Assembly (NCBI GenBank): GCA_025642065.1
Contig: JAODUP010000553.1
Location: 209,212 to 273,211 of the forward strand
DNA length: 64,000 bases
Source: Paralvinella palmiformis
Lineage: Eukaryota; Annelida; Polychaeta; Terebellida; Alvinellidae
Direction of reading: 5' to 3'
Made by a program: the position numbers and the translations under genes. Positions 1 through 11,429 of the stretch are shown in pieces; within the stretch, counting starts at the first letter, position 1; each line of letters opens with the position of its first letter. The notes below the pieces were generated by a model. That model was not told the origin of the DNA and did no database searches. It worked only from the letters and a program-made list of their open reading frames with translations.

Positions 1-1227
1 AACGGTAATTTTTTAATATTTTTGAGATCAATATTCACCACAGAGCAAAGGAACAAGTAATGCATTTGCCATGAATGCACAGGTATTCATCATGTGTGGC
101 GTGACTATAGGCAGGTAAGGTCTATATAACAAATAGGATAATTAGAATGTTGTCAAACCCCCAACCTAACCCACTCTGTAACCTGACCACCTCCGTAAGT
201 GGACCACTTTTCACAGTCTTAAATTATTGCTATGCTTTAAATAAAACATTTCTTCTAAAACTCCCACCTCCGTACTTCGACCGTTGATCTCTGTCTAATG
301 CCCACGTGTGTGACCCCCTATGTCGATCGCGGGGGCTTTGCTTGCTTGTGTGCTCGGGGGAGCATCCTCAGGTTGTCGTTAGATCAGCACATTTTCCTTT
401 CATGTTCATAGAACAAATAAACTGACAAATCATCATGTGTATAAATATGACAGCAGCCCGTCAGTTCTATTGTTAACTTTTTCTTTAATTACAAAATCAT
501 ATTCCTGGCATGATATAACATGGTAAATATTGTGTAATTGTGAAAGTAATCGCTGATTACGTTACATTTACAGTGTAATAGATTACGATTACATTGCATC
601 TGGAAATGGCGATTACGATTACTGGAGATCATGTAATCGATGATGCTGATAATCTATTTGCATTTGTTTGTCGTAATCAACTGTCTTTAACTTGAAATAA
701 ACTAAATACATATTCATCAGGCAGTTTCGTATCACGTCTAACTTGACTTGATACCACATTTGTGGTGCAGACGTCTAATACGTGTGATGAATTATGCTTC
801 GTTTTTGAGTGTTTCCAATTTTGGTACGAACTCAGGAGGCATTTGGCAAGATCCTGAGATCCGTGTCACTATTTCTGCCTATAGTTTATCACGAATATAT
901 GTTTTCTATATTGCGATCATAATGTGATTTCCGATTGACACAATCATCGTGAATATGCATGGTCTATTACATCCGAGTTCGAGCAGTCTTGCATCTGAAA
1001 AAAGGGATCCATAGTTTCAGATGAAACTTTGATACCCTGAAGTTCGGTAGTTGTAGGAGGTCTGTGTCCCTTTCCTGGATTGGCATCATTCTTCCAGACT
1101 GGAGTACTGTCTGTACATGTATATGTGTAGATATGTCTGCATATGGAAATACTTTACAGATGGCGTCTTTGGATTGGTTATAGAAGGCGCCTGGATAGAA
1201 GTACTTCATATAATCATTCCGAAGTCC

Positions 1228-1228
<1 letters not shown>

Positions 1229-1308
<80 letters not shown>

Positions 1309-1935
1309 TTCTATATCGCCAACATCTTTTACAGGGTTTGGGCAATCTCATAGTGGAAGTACGATGCAATATTCATTAACAAATGATCGGGTGCGATGGA
1401 AACTGAGGAGAGATTAGCGAGTCTGAAAAGGTGAGTTTTCAAATGGTGACGGGAAGAAACTATGCTATTTGATGACTTAACATGGTGGTAAGGGAATGAG
1501 TTTCAAAGAGTAGGGACAGCAACTGAAAAAGCACGAGTGCCAGCATGAGTTTTAACCATGGAAACAGACAACAAGTGAACACCAGATGAACGGAGCTCTC
1601 TGGGCTTGGGTGCTGGAGAAAGGTTGGAAAATAGATACGAAGGTTTTCCGGAAGAAGGATGATGATGATGATTGATGTTTTACGGCCACTTTTGTGCACA
1701 AGGTAGGCTAAATGGGCCGAGCGATCTCCAAAGGTAAGGAGACGAAGTGAAAGACGAAACAACCTTCAGATATGCCCACGCCGGGATTCGAACACGGGTG
1801 TTAGTGATCTGTGGTCCAACACGCTACCGCTAGACCACGGAGGCGCCCCTCCGGAAGAAGGAGTTTGATAGGCAATGGCATATAGTTTGAAAATGATGCG
1901 AAATTGAAAAGGGACACAATGAAGTAATTTCATTT
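1229..1935 (-). mobile_element. LINE 3' fragment (CR1/L2-like reverse transcriptase C-terminus with (ATT)n tail)
   Basis: Read on the minus strand across the inserted SINE, the sequence gives FQFRIIFKLYAIAYQT, then LRSSGVHLLSV, TRAFSVAVPTL.NSFP and HHLKTHLF. These are the conserved C-terminal motifs of CR1/L2-type non-LTR retrotransposons (compare FSVAVPTLWNKLP in the element at 43.5 kb). It ends in an (ATT)n run at 1228-1308, as expected for a LINE 3' terminus. It is 5'-truncated and interrupted. Confidence 0.75.
1660..1850 (-). mobile_element. SINE-1 copy (tRNA-derived) with 12-bp target duplication
   Basis: The tRNA-like head (A box around TGGTCTAGCGGTAGCG, B box TTCGAATCC-like) lies at the right end, and the ATC-rich tail at the left. 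Direct repeats CCGGAAGAAGGA flank it exactly (1648-1659 and 1851-1862), and it splits the LINE fragment. This shows a genuine retrotransposition insertion. Confidence 0.9.
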
Positions 1936-2100
1936 ATCTATTGTTGCTAGAGATAACTCACCTTAAAAGTTTGTTTTATGCTGAAAGCTCCAGACAAATG
2001 TCCGATAAATGTTGATACCACGTGATCTTTTGACATCGATGTCAACATTAACCTCAAATTAAGTTTCGGATGTTTTTACTGCCAGCTAAATACCTGTTTT

Positions 2101-2200
<100 letters not shown>

Positions 2201-2491
2201 GACTTGAAAATAAATATGGAATATAATTTTATTGTTTGTTATTTCTTAATTAGAATTATGTTTTTCCAGCGAAAGTATCAGGATATGTGAATTTTATGTA
2301 TTTATCGATATGATTACCCTATGAGGATTATATTGATGGATTTTAAAGACTATGGGTATTCTGGATCATGGTGAATATATTGAAATATGATTATTATTGT
2401 CAAAATGCTAAATAAATCATGAATTTGTCAGGAAATCGATTTCAAACGTTCTGATTATTTAGAGTGTTCAATGAGGGACACGAATCACAGT

Positions 2492-3510
2492 TCAATATTT
2501 GGTATGACCACCACGGGCATCGTACAGAGTTTGTACTCGTCGAGGCATGCTGTCAATCAGGGTTGCCAGGGTTTGAAGGGGCAGAGCTTGCCATGCATCA
2601 ATGACTGCCTGTTGCAATTCCGCTTGATTAGTAGGCTGGTTGGCACTTGTATCCATGGTGCGTGTTACCTCGGACCACAAGTTCTCTATAGCATTCATAT
2701 CCCGGAGACACTGCTGGCCATTCCATGTGTTCGATCCCTTCAGTTTCCATGAAATTGACCACTGTGCGAGCTCTGTGAGGCCTTGCGTTGTCATCCTGGT
2801 ACACAAAATTATGCCCAAAAGTCAGACGAGCAAATGGCAATAAGTGTTCCTCCAGGATCTGACTGGTACTAATTCAGGTTTCCATCGACGATGTGAAGGT
2901 CACATTTTTCACCATGGTGGAAAGTACCCCATACGGTAGCTCCACCGCCCCCTGCTTAGACTCTAGGTACGATGCAATCTTCATTATAGACCTCTTGTTG
3001 CTGTCTGCGGACCCGGATACGACCATCTATCTGTTAAAGCAGGAACCTGGATTCATCGCTGAAGATGACATGCTACCAATGACCTGGTCGCCTGCGAAGT
3101 TCGTTTTTAGCCCAATCCATAGGCGCCTGTAGATGTCTCTGCAACTATAAAAGTTTCTTCAGAGGTCTCCTGGCGAAGTAACCTGCACGGATCAATCGCA
3201 GATTCACTAGCATTCTGGATACAGGGGTATTAGTGAACCGTCACGACTCAGCACGAAGGGTGTTTGCTGACTTGGTACGCCCATTTCGGCACAAACGTAG
3301 CAGATAACGGTCTTCTCTTTCTGTTGTCTTACGAGGACGTCCTGGTCTAGCTCTGAGTGTGGGTACGCCCGTCTCACGATTTCTCTTAAGCACATTTGAG
3401 ACTGTTCCCTGTGCCATCCCAAGAGCTTGGGCAATGACTTTCTGTTTGGAACCCGTACGCTACATGGCAAGAATTCGTCGATAAATTCCTTCATTAAAAT
3501 GACGGACCAT
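2492..3510 (-). mobile_element. Decayed Tc1-type DD34E transposon (transposase remnant)
   Basis: The minus strand carries a broken transposase of about 340 codons, the usual Tc1 length. The N-terminus (from ATG at 3510) has the helix-turn-helix region, including KQKVIAQALGMAQGTVS, read across frame changes. The catalytic parts are FSDESRF (about 3060), YQDDNARPH (about 2790) and NAIENLW (about 2680). The second and third acidic residues are separated by 34 positions, which is the DD34E signature. There are several stops and frameshifts, so it is inactive. I could not identify convincing terminal inverted repeats. The element probably spans about 2465-3790. Confidence 0.85.
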
Positions 3511-3914
3511 GATGTCAAAAAAGTTTCAGCAAATTCCGACGGCACGCCCGAGTACAACTAGAGATATCAATAGCTCTACCCCCTTATTTATAGAGCCTCA
3601 GATATCACGCCACTTGGACCTTGGGTGCCTTATTGGTCACCAACTCACTCAAGACAATACCAAGTGTTCAAAACGTATGCCAAAATACACGTCATGTATC
3701 AATGATTACACTGATATCACAGAACAGATCATAAACACTAACAAACTAGTCCTAATATGCTGTTCCACAAAAGAATGCAACGGATAAAAATATATTCCAT
3801 ATTTATTTTCATGTCTGTATATCATAGTATATTCTCTATGTTATAGTGTGTGATGGTATGTCACGGTATGATCAAAATTGTTATAATAGTCTGTAGTATG
3901 TCACAGTATGTTGC

Positions 3915-4112
3915 GAGCGCATCCGTGGTGTAATTGGTAGCGCTTGGATCACATATCACTACCACCTGAGTTCGAATCTCGACATGGGCATATCTGAAGG
4001 GTGTTTCATCTTTGACTTCGCTTCATTACCTTTGGAGGTCGCTCGGCCCATTTAGCCTACCATGTGCACAAAAGTGGCCGTACAACATCAATCATCATCA
4101 TCATCGTCATCC
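3915..4112 (+). mobile_element. SINE-1 copy with 14-bp target duplication
   Basis: This is a full-length copy: tRNA-like head, a body with GGAGGTCGCTCGGCCCATTT, and an ATC tail. It is bracketed by TCACAGTATGTTGC at 3901-3914 and 4113-4126. It landed in a degenerate AGTATGTCAC minisatellite (about 3800-4280). Confidence 0.9.
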
Positions 4113-4385
4113 TCACAGTATGTTGCAGCACGTTATAATGTGACGTAGTATGGTGTAACTTGTTTTGTTTAATATATCATAGAGTGGTTGATCATTTCTA
4201 GCATGTCACAGTATTTTGTAATATGTCATAACACATCGTGGTATCTAACTTTGACAAGAAGTATGCTATAATATGTTGTATGTCGTGTTAAACTATGGTC
4301 TCTTTTATTAAGTTTTATGACAGAATTATACTTTTTGGTTATATATTTACTTTATTAAACCGAGCTTAATTAAATCAGTATAAAC

Positions 4386-4386
<1 letters not shown>

Positions 4387-4429
<43 letters not shown>

Positions 4430-4480
4430 GCTGAATTAATTTTAAATAAAATGATATGCTACATAGACGAATAAATTAAC

Positions 4481-4529
<49 letters not shown>

Positions 4530-4530
4530 G
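4387..4530. repeat. (ATT)n and (AAT)n in inverted arrangement
   Basis: An ATT run (4388-4430) and an AAT run (4482-4529) are mutually complementary and could form a hairpin with a 50-bp loop. Confidence 0.9.
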
Positions 4531-5429
4531 GTTATCATCTCATTATTGCCATATGTTCTAATCAACAATTCATAATAGCCGACAGTTATCAAACACAGAT
4601 AAATACAATATGGCGTCAGTCATAAACAGAAAAATACAATATGGATAAAAGAGTGACACGTTTCATGCAGTTAGTAACTCTCTGACGAGATAGAACGTAC
4701 ACAGTTGGCAATAACATGATATCTACAATACAATGGGGCGTTATCAATATTTAATATTTTATGGTGTTATTATGTGAAGGATATTATTAATTATGGTTGT
4801 ATATTTCACGTGTGATTTTCAGTTATCAGTTATCGACAGATTTTTTGGAAGACAGCCACATCATACTTGATATCCTGTGTCATTAAGATAAACCACGGAT
4901 CCGGTTACAGGTACCTAATGTTGACAAATATGGCGATATTCGAGGTTCTAAATTTATGTTCTTACATATTTCCATTGGCATTATAGACTTTTAGTTTAAT
5001 ATGCATGCACTCACGCACGCATGCACGCAAACACACGCGCGGAGGCACATGCACATTTTTGGAGCTTGTTAACAAGAGTGTTCGCTGTTCGTGATTTAGC
5101 ACCCCTATTTAATCGTCTAGACGTTCCCGGTGCCCTTTCGCACAAGTGCACTGCCAAAGACGCCCTGCTTTCCTTTGGAGACGTGTCCATCAGCTGATCG
5201 AACAAAGGTTTTGATGGTTGGGCCTGGCTTAGCTCGACCTGGCCTGGCCAAAAAGGGCACGTCAAGGTCAAGGTAGGCAATGCCATGCCAGTTCAGGCGA
5301 CATACAACAAAGTCGTGTTACTAATAAACCCTTCGACACATTGCTAATTTTGCAATTCAATTCCTGGTTCATAAATAACCGCATTTTACATTGTATTTGT
5401 ATCAGATACTGTGATAGAGGGAGAGAAGA

Positions 5430-5465
5430 GAGAGTGTGTGTGTGTGTGTGCGTCAGAGAGAGAGA

Positions 5466-5527
<62 letters not shown>

Positions 5528-5536
5528 GAGAGAGAG

Positions 5537-5570
<34 letters not shown>

Positions 5571-5775
5571 GTATTCAATACTGTAACACCTACATGTTAA
5601 TTAACAAGTTTGTTCATGTTGAATTGAATTCACCTCTTTATATTTATAGTTAATGAAAAGTACAGAATTCGTATTGGTTAACATTTAGTAAACAGTCGAG
5701 TGAGTGAGTGAGTGAGTGAGCGTGTGAGTGAATGAGCCGGTAAGTGAGTAGGTGGGTGAGTGACTGAGTGGGGTC
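5430..5775. repeat. (GT)n, (GA)n and GAGT repeats
   Basis: GT then GA dinucleotides lie at 5432-5571, and GAGT tetranucleotides at about 5697-5770. Confidence 0.9.
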
Positions 5776-5916
5776 TAACAATATCCCACCCCAAAAGCTA
5801 TCTTGTATAGCTTCCTAACGCATTCAGGATACCGTACCTTATCCTTAATCCTAAGCAAGAAGGAAGTTGAAAATTTGTGGAAGAGTAGAACTTATAAATA
5901 ACGAATCATAATTTTG

Positions 5917-6332
<416 letters not shown>

Positions 6333-6717
6333 CACAAGCACACACAAGCACACAAGCATGCACGCACACATACACATCTGTGTGCGCATACATAAAAACA
6401 TACACCAGACTCAGGCACACGCACATAGACAAACATGCAGATACGTACCATGCTCAGAGTGTAGTATATATTACAGATATATTAACAGAATATATAATTG
6501 TTGTTGATATATCGCTGGTGTAGTATTTTATATCGCCCGAAGTGGCAGCTGTCGGTAATTAGCCTGCTAGGGTCCACACTAACAAAACCAGACATGGCAG
6601 TGTATCCACTAGTTGGCGTTCAACACCTGAAGTAACTTGAGATGACTCAGCCCGATGATTGGCTGCGGACAAACACGTATCTTATTAGTTGTTATGTAAT
6701 TAGTATATAAAAAACCA

Positions 6718-6718
<1 letters not shown>

Positions 6719-6766
<48 letters not shown>

Positions 6767-6800
6767 ACAGATAGATATATAGATAGATAGATAGATAAAC
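6719..6800. repeat. (CA)n and GATA repeats
   Basis: CA dinucleotides run to about 6768, followed by GATA units. Confidence 0.9.
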
Positions 6801-6939
6801 ACACATGCACTTGATAAAGGTTTCTTATAGCCGAAACTAGTCGTGCTATTTTGGGCTTAGTGAAAATACTATTATTTCTGTTATTGTCGGAGGTATTAGA
6901 ATTATTATCATAAAAATATTTATTTATATTTGCAAACCA

Positions 6940-7060
6940 TTAACAAAATAAATAAAAAAAACAAAATTCCCCCAAAAAAAAACCGAAAAACCCCCAAAAC
7001 CCAAAAAACAGGCCCGGACCCCCCACCACACAAAACACACACACACACACAAACGTATGA
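6940..7060. other. Homopolymer-rich patch, probable low-accuracy consensus
   Basis: Runs of A, C and G follow one another with almost no mixed sequence, unlike any neighbour. It sits at the start of the R1 tandem copies. Confidence 0.4.
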
Positions 7061-7840
7061 GGGTTAACTGTTAGGTTCGAGTAAATCATAGTATTTACTC
7101 AGGTTTGAGACGATATTTCGTTCTAGTCCAGTAATAATCCATTGTGTAGTAATGCTACTTTGTTTTTATTTTAACTAAATCACTTCAGTGAGTCCATACT
7201 GAGTTAGTGTACATTCTCTTTGTTATGAACAAACTGTAATGTTTGTTAACACGCTGAGGGTATATATAAGGCTTAGATTTTCACTTAGGTTAGAGAAGAA
7301 CTTCGACCCCAGACCATTCGGACGTGTTTTGATACATGTTTCATATAGGTAGGATTTATTCAGTTATTCGAACCCAGAATAAAGCTGAGGTCAGCATCTG
7401 AGGTGTCGAAATGTTTTATATACAGGTTTCTTTTGGACCACAGAAAATTACTGTTGAATGTAACTGTGGTGTCAAAATAGTTTATGATATGTATGTAGCA
7501 AGTCACGATTGAACCACACGCACGTATTGTTTGCTGCGAGCTGTGGTATCAAATGGTATGTTTTGTACGTGCTTCCGCTTTTTGTACGTAGCCTGCATGT
7601 AGCCGCTTTCCTGTGGGCGTGACATATTTGTCGCGTACGAAAAGCGAATTAGCTGGTTCCCACAGGCTGATGAGTAGACCAGACACATGCTTAGGTATAC
7701 GCACACATTTATCAATATGTGGAGGTATTGAACATTTAATATTTAGATTAATGTATGTATAGTTGTATTTAGATTTATGGAGGTAGGTTCAGGTTAGATA
7801 TGTTGATGCTCTGTGCCTGTTGCCTCTTACTATGTACCCT

Positions 7841-7860
<20 letters not shown>
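7055..7860 (+). repeat. R1 repeat, long copy (LTR-like), ending in (CA)n
   Basis: A dispersed family: the same sequence recurs at 7905-8275 and 38145-39000, partly at 62440-62660 (minus), and its terminus at 27270-27370 (minus). It has a TATATAAGG box (about 7262) and, some 115 bp later, AATAAA (about 7380), spacing that recalls an LTR. No ORF or primer-binding site was recognised. Confidence 0.7.
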
Positions 7861-7898
<38 letters not shown>

Positions 7899-7904
7899 GG
7901 AACT

Positions 7905-8272
7905 TTGTTAAATCATAGTATTATATTTGAGACGTTTCGTTCTAGTCCAGTAATAATCCATTGTGAGTAATGCTTTTTTTTTTAACTAAATCACTTCAGT
8001 GAGTCCATACTGAGTTAGTGTACATTCTCTTTGTTATGAACAAACTGTAATGTTTGTTAACACGCTGAGGGTATATATAAGGCTTAGATTTTCACTTAGG
8101 TTAGAGAAGAACTTCGACCCCAGACCATTCGGACGTGTTTTGATACATGTTTCATATAGGTAGGATTTATTCAGTTATTCGAACCCAGAATAAAGCTGAG
8201 GTCAGCATCTGAGGTGTCGAAATGTTTTATATACAGGTTTCTCTGTGCCTGTGCCTTATTATACACAGCTAA

Positions 8273-8275
<3 letters not shown>
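7905..8275 (+). repeat. R1 repeat, internally deleted tandem copy
   Basis: It is almost identical to 7080-7425, then jumps straight to the terminal CTCTGTGCCTGTGCCTTATT segment, so the 400-bp middle is missing. It is followed by (CA)n. Confidence 0.8.
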
Positions 8276-8311
<36 letters not shown>

Positions 8312-8357
8312 GTGTGTGTGTATGTATTTGTATGTATGTATGTATGGAGAGAGAGAG

Positions 8358-8395
<38 letters not shown>

Positions 8396-8397
8396 CA
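8275..8397. repeat. (CA)n, GTAT and (GA)n compound microsatellite
   Basis: It follows the R1 terminus directly. Confidence 0.9.
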
Positions 8398-8584
8398 TAT
8401 GAGTGGACCGTAAGAAATTGGAAGTAGACACCAAACTTACATACAAACAAACCTGTTATTAGAACAACAATAACTCTTTTCATTAAGTTGTCTGTTACTT
8501 ACAATAACAATAAAAGAAACAAGCAAATTATTGATTACACACGACAATCCACACCATATCACGTCGTTTCTGGAGGTTTTATTT

Positions 8585-8785
8585 CGTCCACGAAGATGTG
8601 ACTCCTACCTACCCGGTATCTGACTGTTTCCTGTAGGTGGCGCCACAGACACGCTGTCTAACTTCGTATTACCCACGACGCCTTGCTCTCCCACAATGCC
8701 CCAATCTTTCAACCTAACTTCCGGTCTCCGAAAATCCATCGGTGTAGTGAGATCTGTAATGTTTGGGGCTTCGTCAGTGCGAGAA
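8585..8785 (-). other. Open, non-repetitive minus-strand stretch; possible extra SRCR-gene exon
   Basis: From about 8785 down to 8585 the minus strand has one open frame of more than 60 codons, with residues such as SSRTDEAPNITDLTTPMD, then RRPEVRLKDWGIVGEQG, and ends at IPGR plus TAG or at a GTAGGT donor. Candidate acceptors (for example after AAATCGACAG) precede it. It lies 600 bp downstream of the SRCR terminal exon in the same orientation. It shows no cysteines and no recognised domain, so it could be a linker exon, another gene's exon, or chance. Confidence 0.2.
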
Positions 8786-8819
8786 CTCTCTGTCGATTTG
8801 GGTTGATACCCAGTTGACT

Positions 8820-9180
8820 CACCACACCAAATCAGTTACTACCCATTTGACCAACCATAACAAATCAATCATCGCCCATTTGACCCACACACCACTAACT
8901 GGGCACTAACCCACCCAATTTAATCACCCCTATTTCTGTCCATACTCGAGAACCTTCAACATGATTATCCACCCATTCATCCACCCACCCATCTACCCAG
9001 CCATTCACCCACCCATTCACCAACCCAACCACCCATGCAAACCACCCATATATTCACCAGGGTAGTAGAACCGCCCACATATCGATACAGCCAATCTTGA
9101 TGCCCACAGTTCGACGTCCACCCACATCCAAAACAAACCTATTCATTTCTTCACCCATTCTAGCCACCCACAGACCCCCC
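8820..9180. repeat. CCCA/CCCAT-rich degenerate minisatellite
   Basis: Repeated CCCATTTGACC, CACCCATTCATC and similar units make one strand strongly C-rich and G-poor. No gene was seen. Confidence 0.75.
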
Positions 9181-9423
9181 CCCAAATTCAACTGAGGATT
9201 CTGCGCATCTAATTTAGTCCTCCCGATATTATCACAACAGTAATATCTACTAATGGCTCATCCGTCCCAAGATACTCAATAACACGTTTCTATGGTCCAC
9301 CTTAATCGAATCACCCCCCGCCATATCGGCCGGCTAGGGAGCGAAGAAGGCTTTCCCCTCCCTCATGATAACAGGGCACATCTCTCCCATTTATTTCCCC
9401 TTAAAAACCCAATTTCCCACGTT

Positions 9424-9970
9424 CTATCCAGTCGCCACCCAATCTACAACCGTACCTTGTTTAGAAGCGTCCTTAGCATCACCAGCCTGATCGACCTTCA
9501 CCTTTCGTGGTGTCTGTTCCACGGCCTTCACGGTCGGATGCCGACAGATGACGCCAGCGTCTTCGTCGTGGTCGCAGGCGATCGTCTCGTTGAAGTACAG
9601 ACACTCGAAGATAGTAGCCTCGGTCCCGTCACACCTGACGTCCGTCAATAGGATCCGTTTGGTCCGGAGATCGTTGTCAGCATATAGCTTGATCCCGAAA
9701 CGTTCCGGAGCGCGGTTCACATGAGTGATGCCTTCGAGACCGAGCTCGCGACAGACCACTCTGTGGAAGACATCAAAACGCGATGTGTGTGTTTGTGTGT
9801 GTTTGCGCGTATTTGTGTGTATGTGTATTTATTGGTGATAACTGAATTAAAACAGACTAGCACGAATAATACAAAACAATTGATCCCAGGGGCTGAACCA
9901 GACAGGAACCCCAGGAAGACAAGAAAGACGAGCAATATCTTACAAATGTGTAAGTATTACGTATCATCAC

Positions 9971-10028
<58 letters not shown>

Positions 10029-10680
10029 TCAGAATCCGTTAATCCGGAAATCGTTTATCCGACACATTATTGCCTGTGACGGATTTAGCTCCATTATAAA
10101 TGACTATTTAATCCGACAAAATCGTGTTTCGCGTTCCGACACTTCATTTCGCCAACAGAATGTGACATTTCAATGTAAAATGGCCTCGATAATCCGACAA
10201 CACGAAAATGTTGCCAAATATTTCTGCTGGTTCAGTCATGCAAACAGACCAACCTGTCAGTAATTGTTCATTAACCTGCCTACTCTCGATAATTGCAATC
10301 ATCCTATACCATACAACGACACACGATGATGCTTCCATTGCCTGTGGCTATCTAATAGCCAATCATAATCATTCATGGCTAATTAAAACACAAATGTGTG
10401 ATCTTTCCAATGAGCGGATCATGAGTTAATTTGATGGACTAAGGACACGAGTATTTCTTTATAATATCTGTAATTAACAAACATCAAAATTACCAATGGC
10501 TTCCATGCCATTCCGTATCTTGTGCACGGTTATTGAATATTGGTTTAAATACGGAGGTATATCTTTATGATTTAAAAAGGTGTGACACAGACTACCGGTA
10601 TGTCACGGACTCGATATTCCGACATTCTCGTTTATCCGACATATTATCATGCGACAAGCCTTCTCGGATTAACAGATTCT

Positions 10681-10731
<51 letters not shown>

Positions 10732-11363
10732 TATGTCAAATCTAGGTTTAAATACAAAAAGCAAAGTTCACTTATATAAAACCATCTGTTTGTCTACTTT
10801 ATTATATGGTGTTGATTATCTATCCGTGAGTGTCAATAACGTCGCTAAGATTCAGTCTGCACAAGGCAACATCATGAAATATGTTTGTGATCTCAGCAAA
10901 ATATCTCATCATAGTAATTTTCTTCAAGCTCTTGACATAACTGGTACAAATACTCTTTTAAATGAATATAACAAGTCTTTATTTACCAGCCAGGAAACCT
11001 TGTGTATATTTTATTGATTTATTTGTCACTCAGAATAACTTAATACCTGGCACATTAGTAAATCGAATTGTTGACATGGGTATTTCTCCCGCTAGTCTTA
11101 TTTTCCCAGGTTGTACGAATTCTAGTCAATCTTCATCCACTGCTGATGGTCTCATCAACTCACTACGATTTATGTTATATAATGATAATTATATTAAGCC
11201 ATGGTCTAACGAGTATCTTTTAGTTAAACTTTTAACAAAATCTTCTTAAAAATTATTGTTGTATTAAGCTTGTATTGTTCTTGTTTATAGTATGCTGTAT
11301 GTACTTTTATCCTGTATTTTCTCCATTCTATGGAGGTTGAATAAAATAAATAATATTAATATT

Positions 11364-11429
<66 letters not shown>

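Noticed and set aside
2492..3557. Host gene on the minus strand
   Set aside because: The motifs are those of a Tc1 transposase, with several disabling changes.
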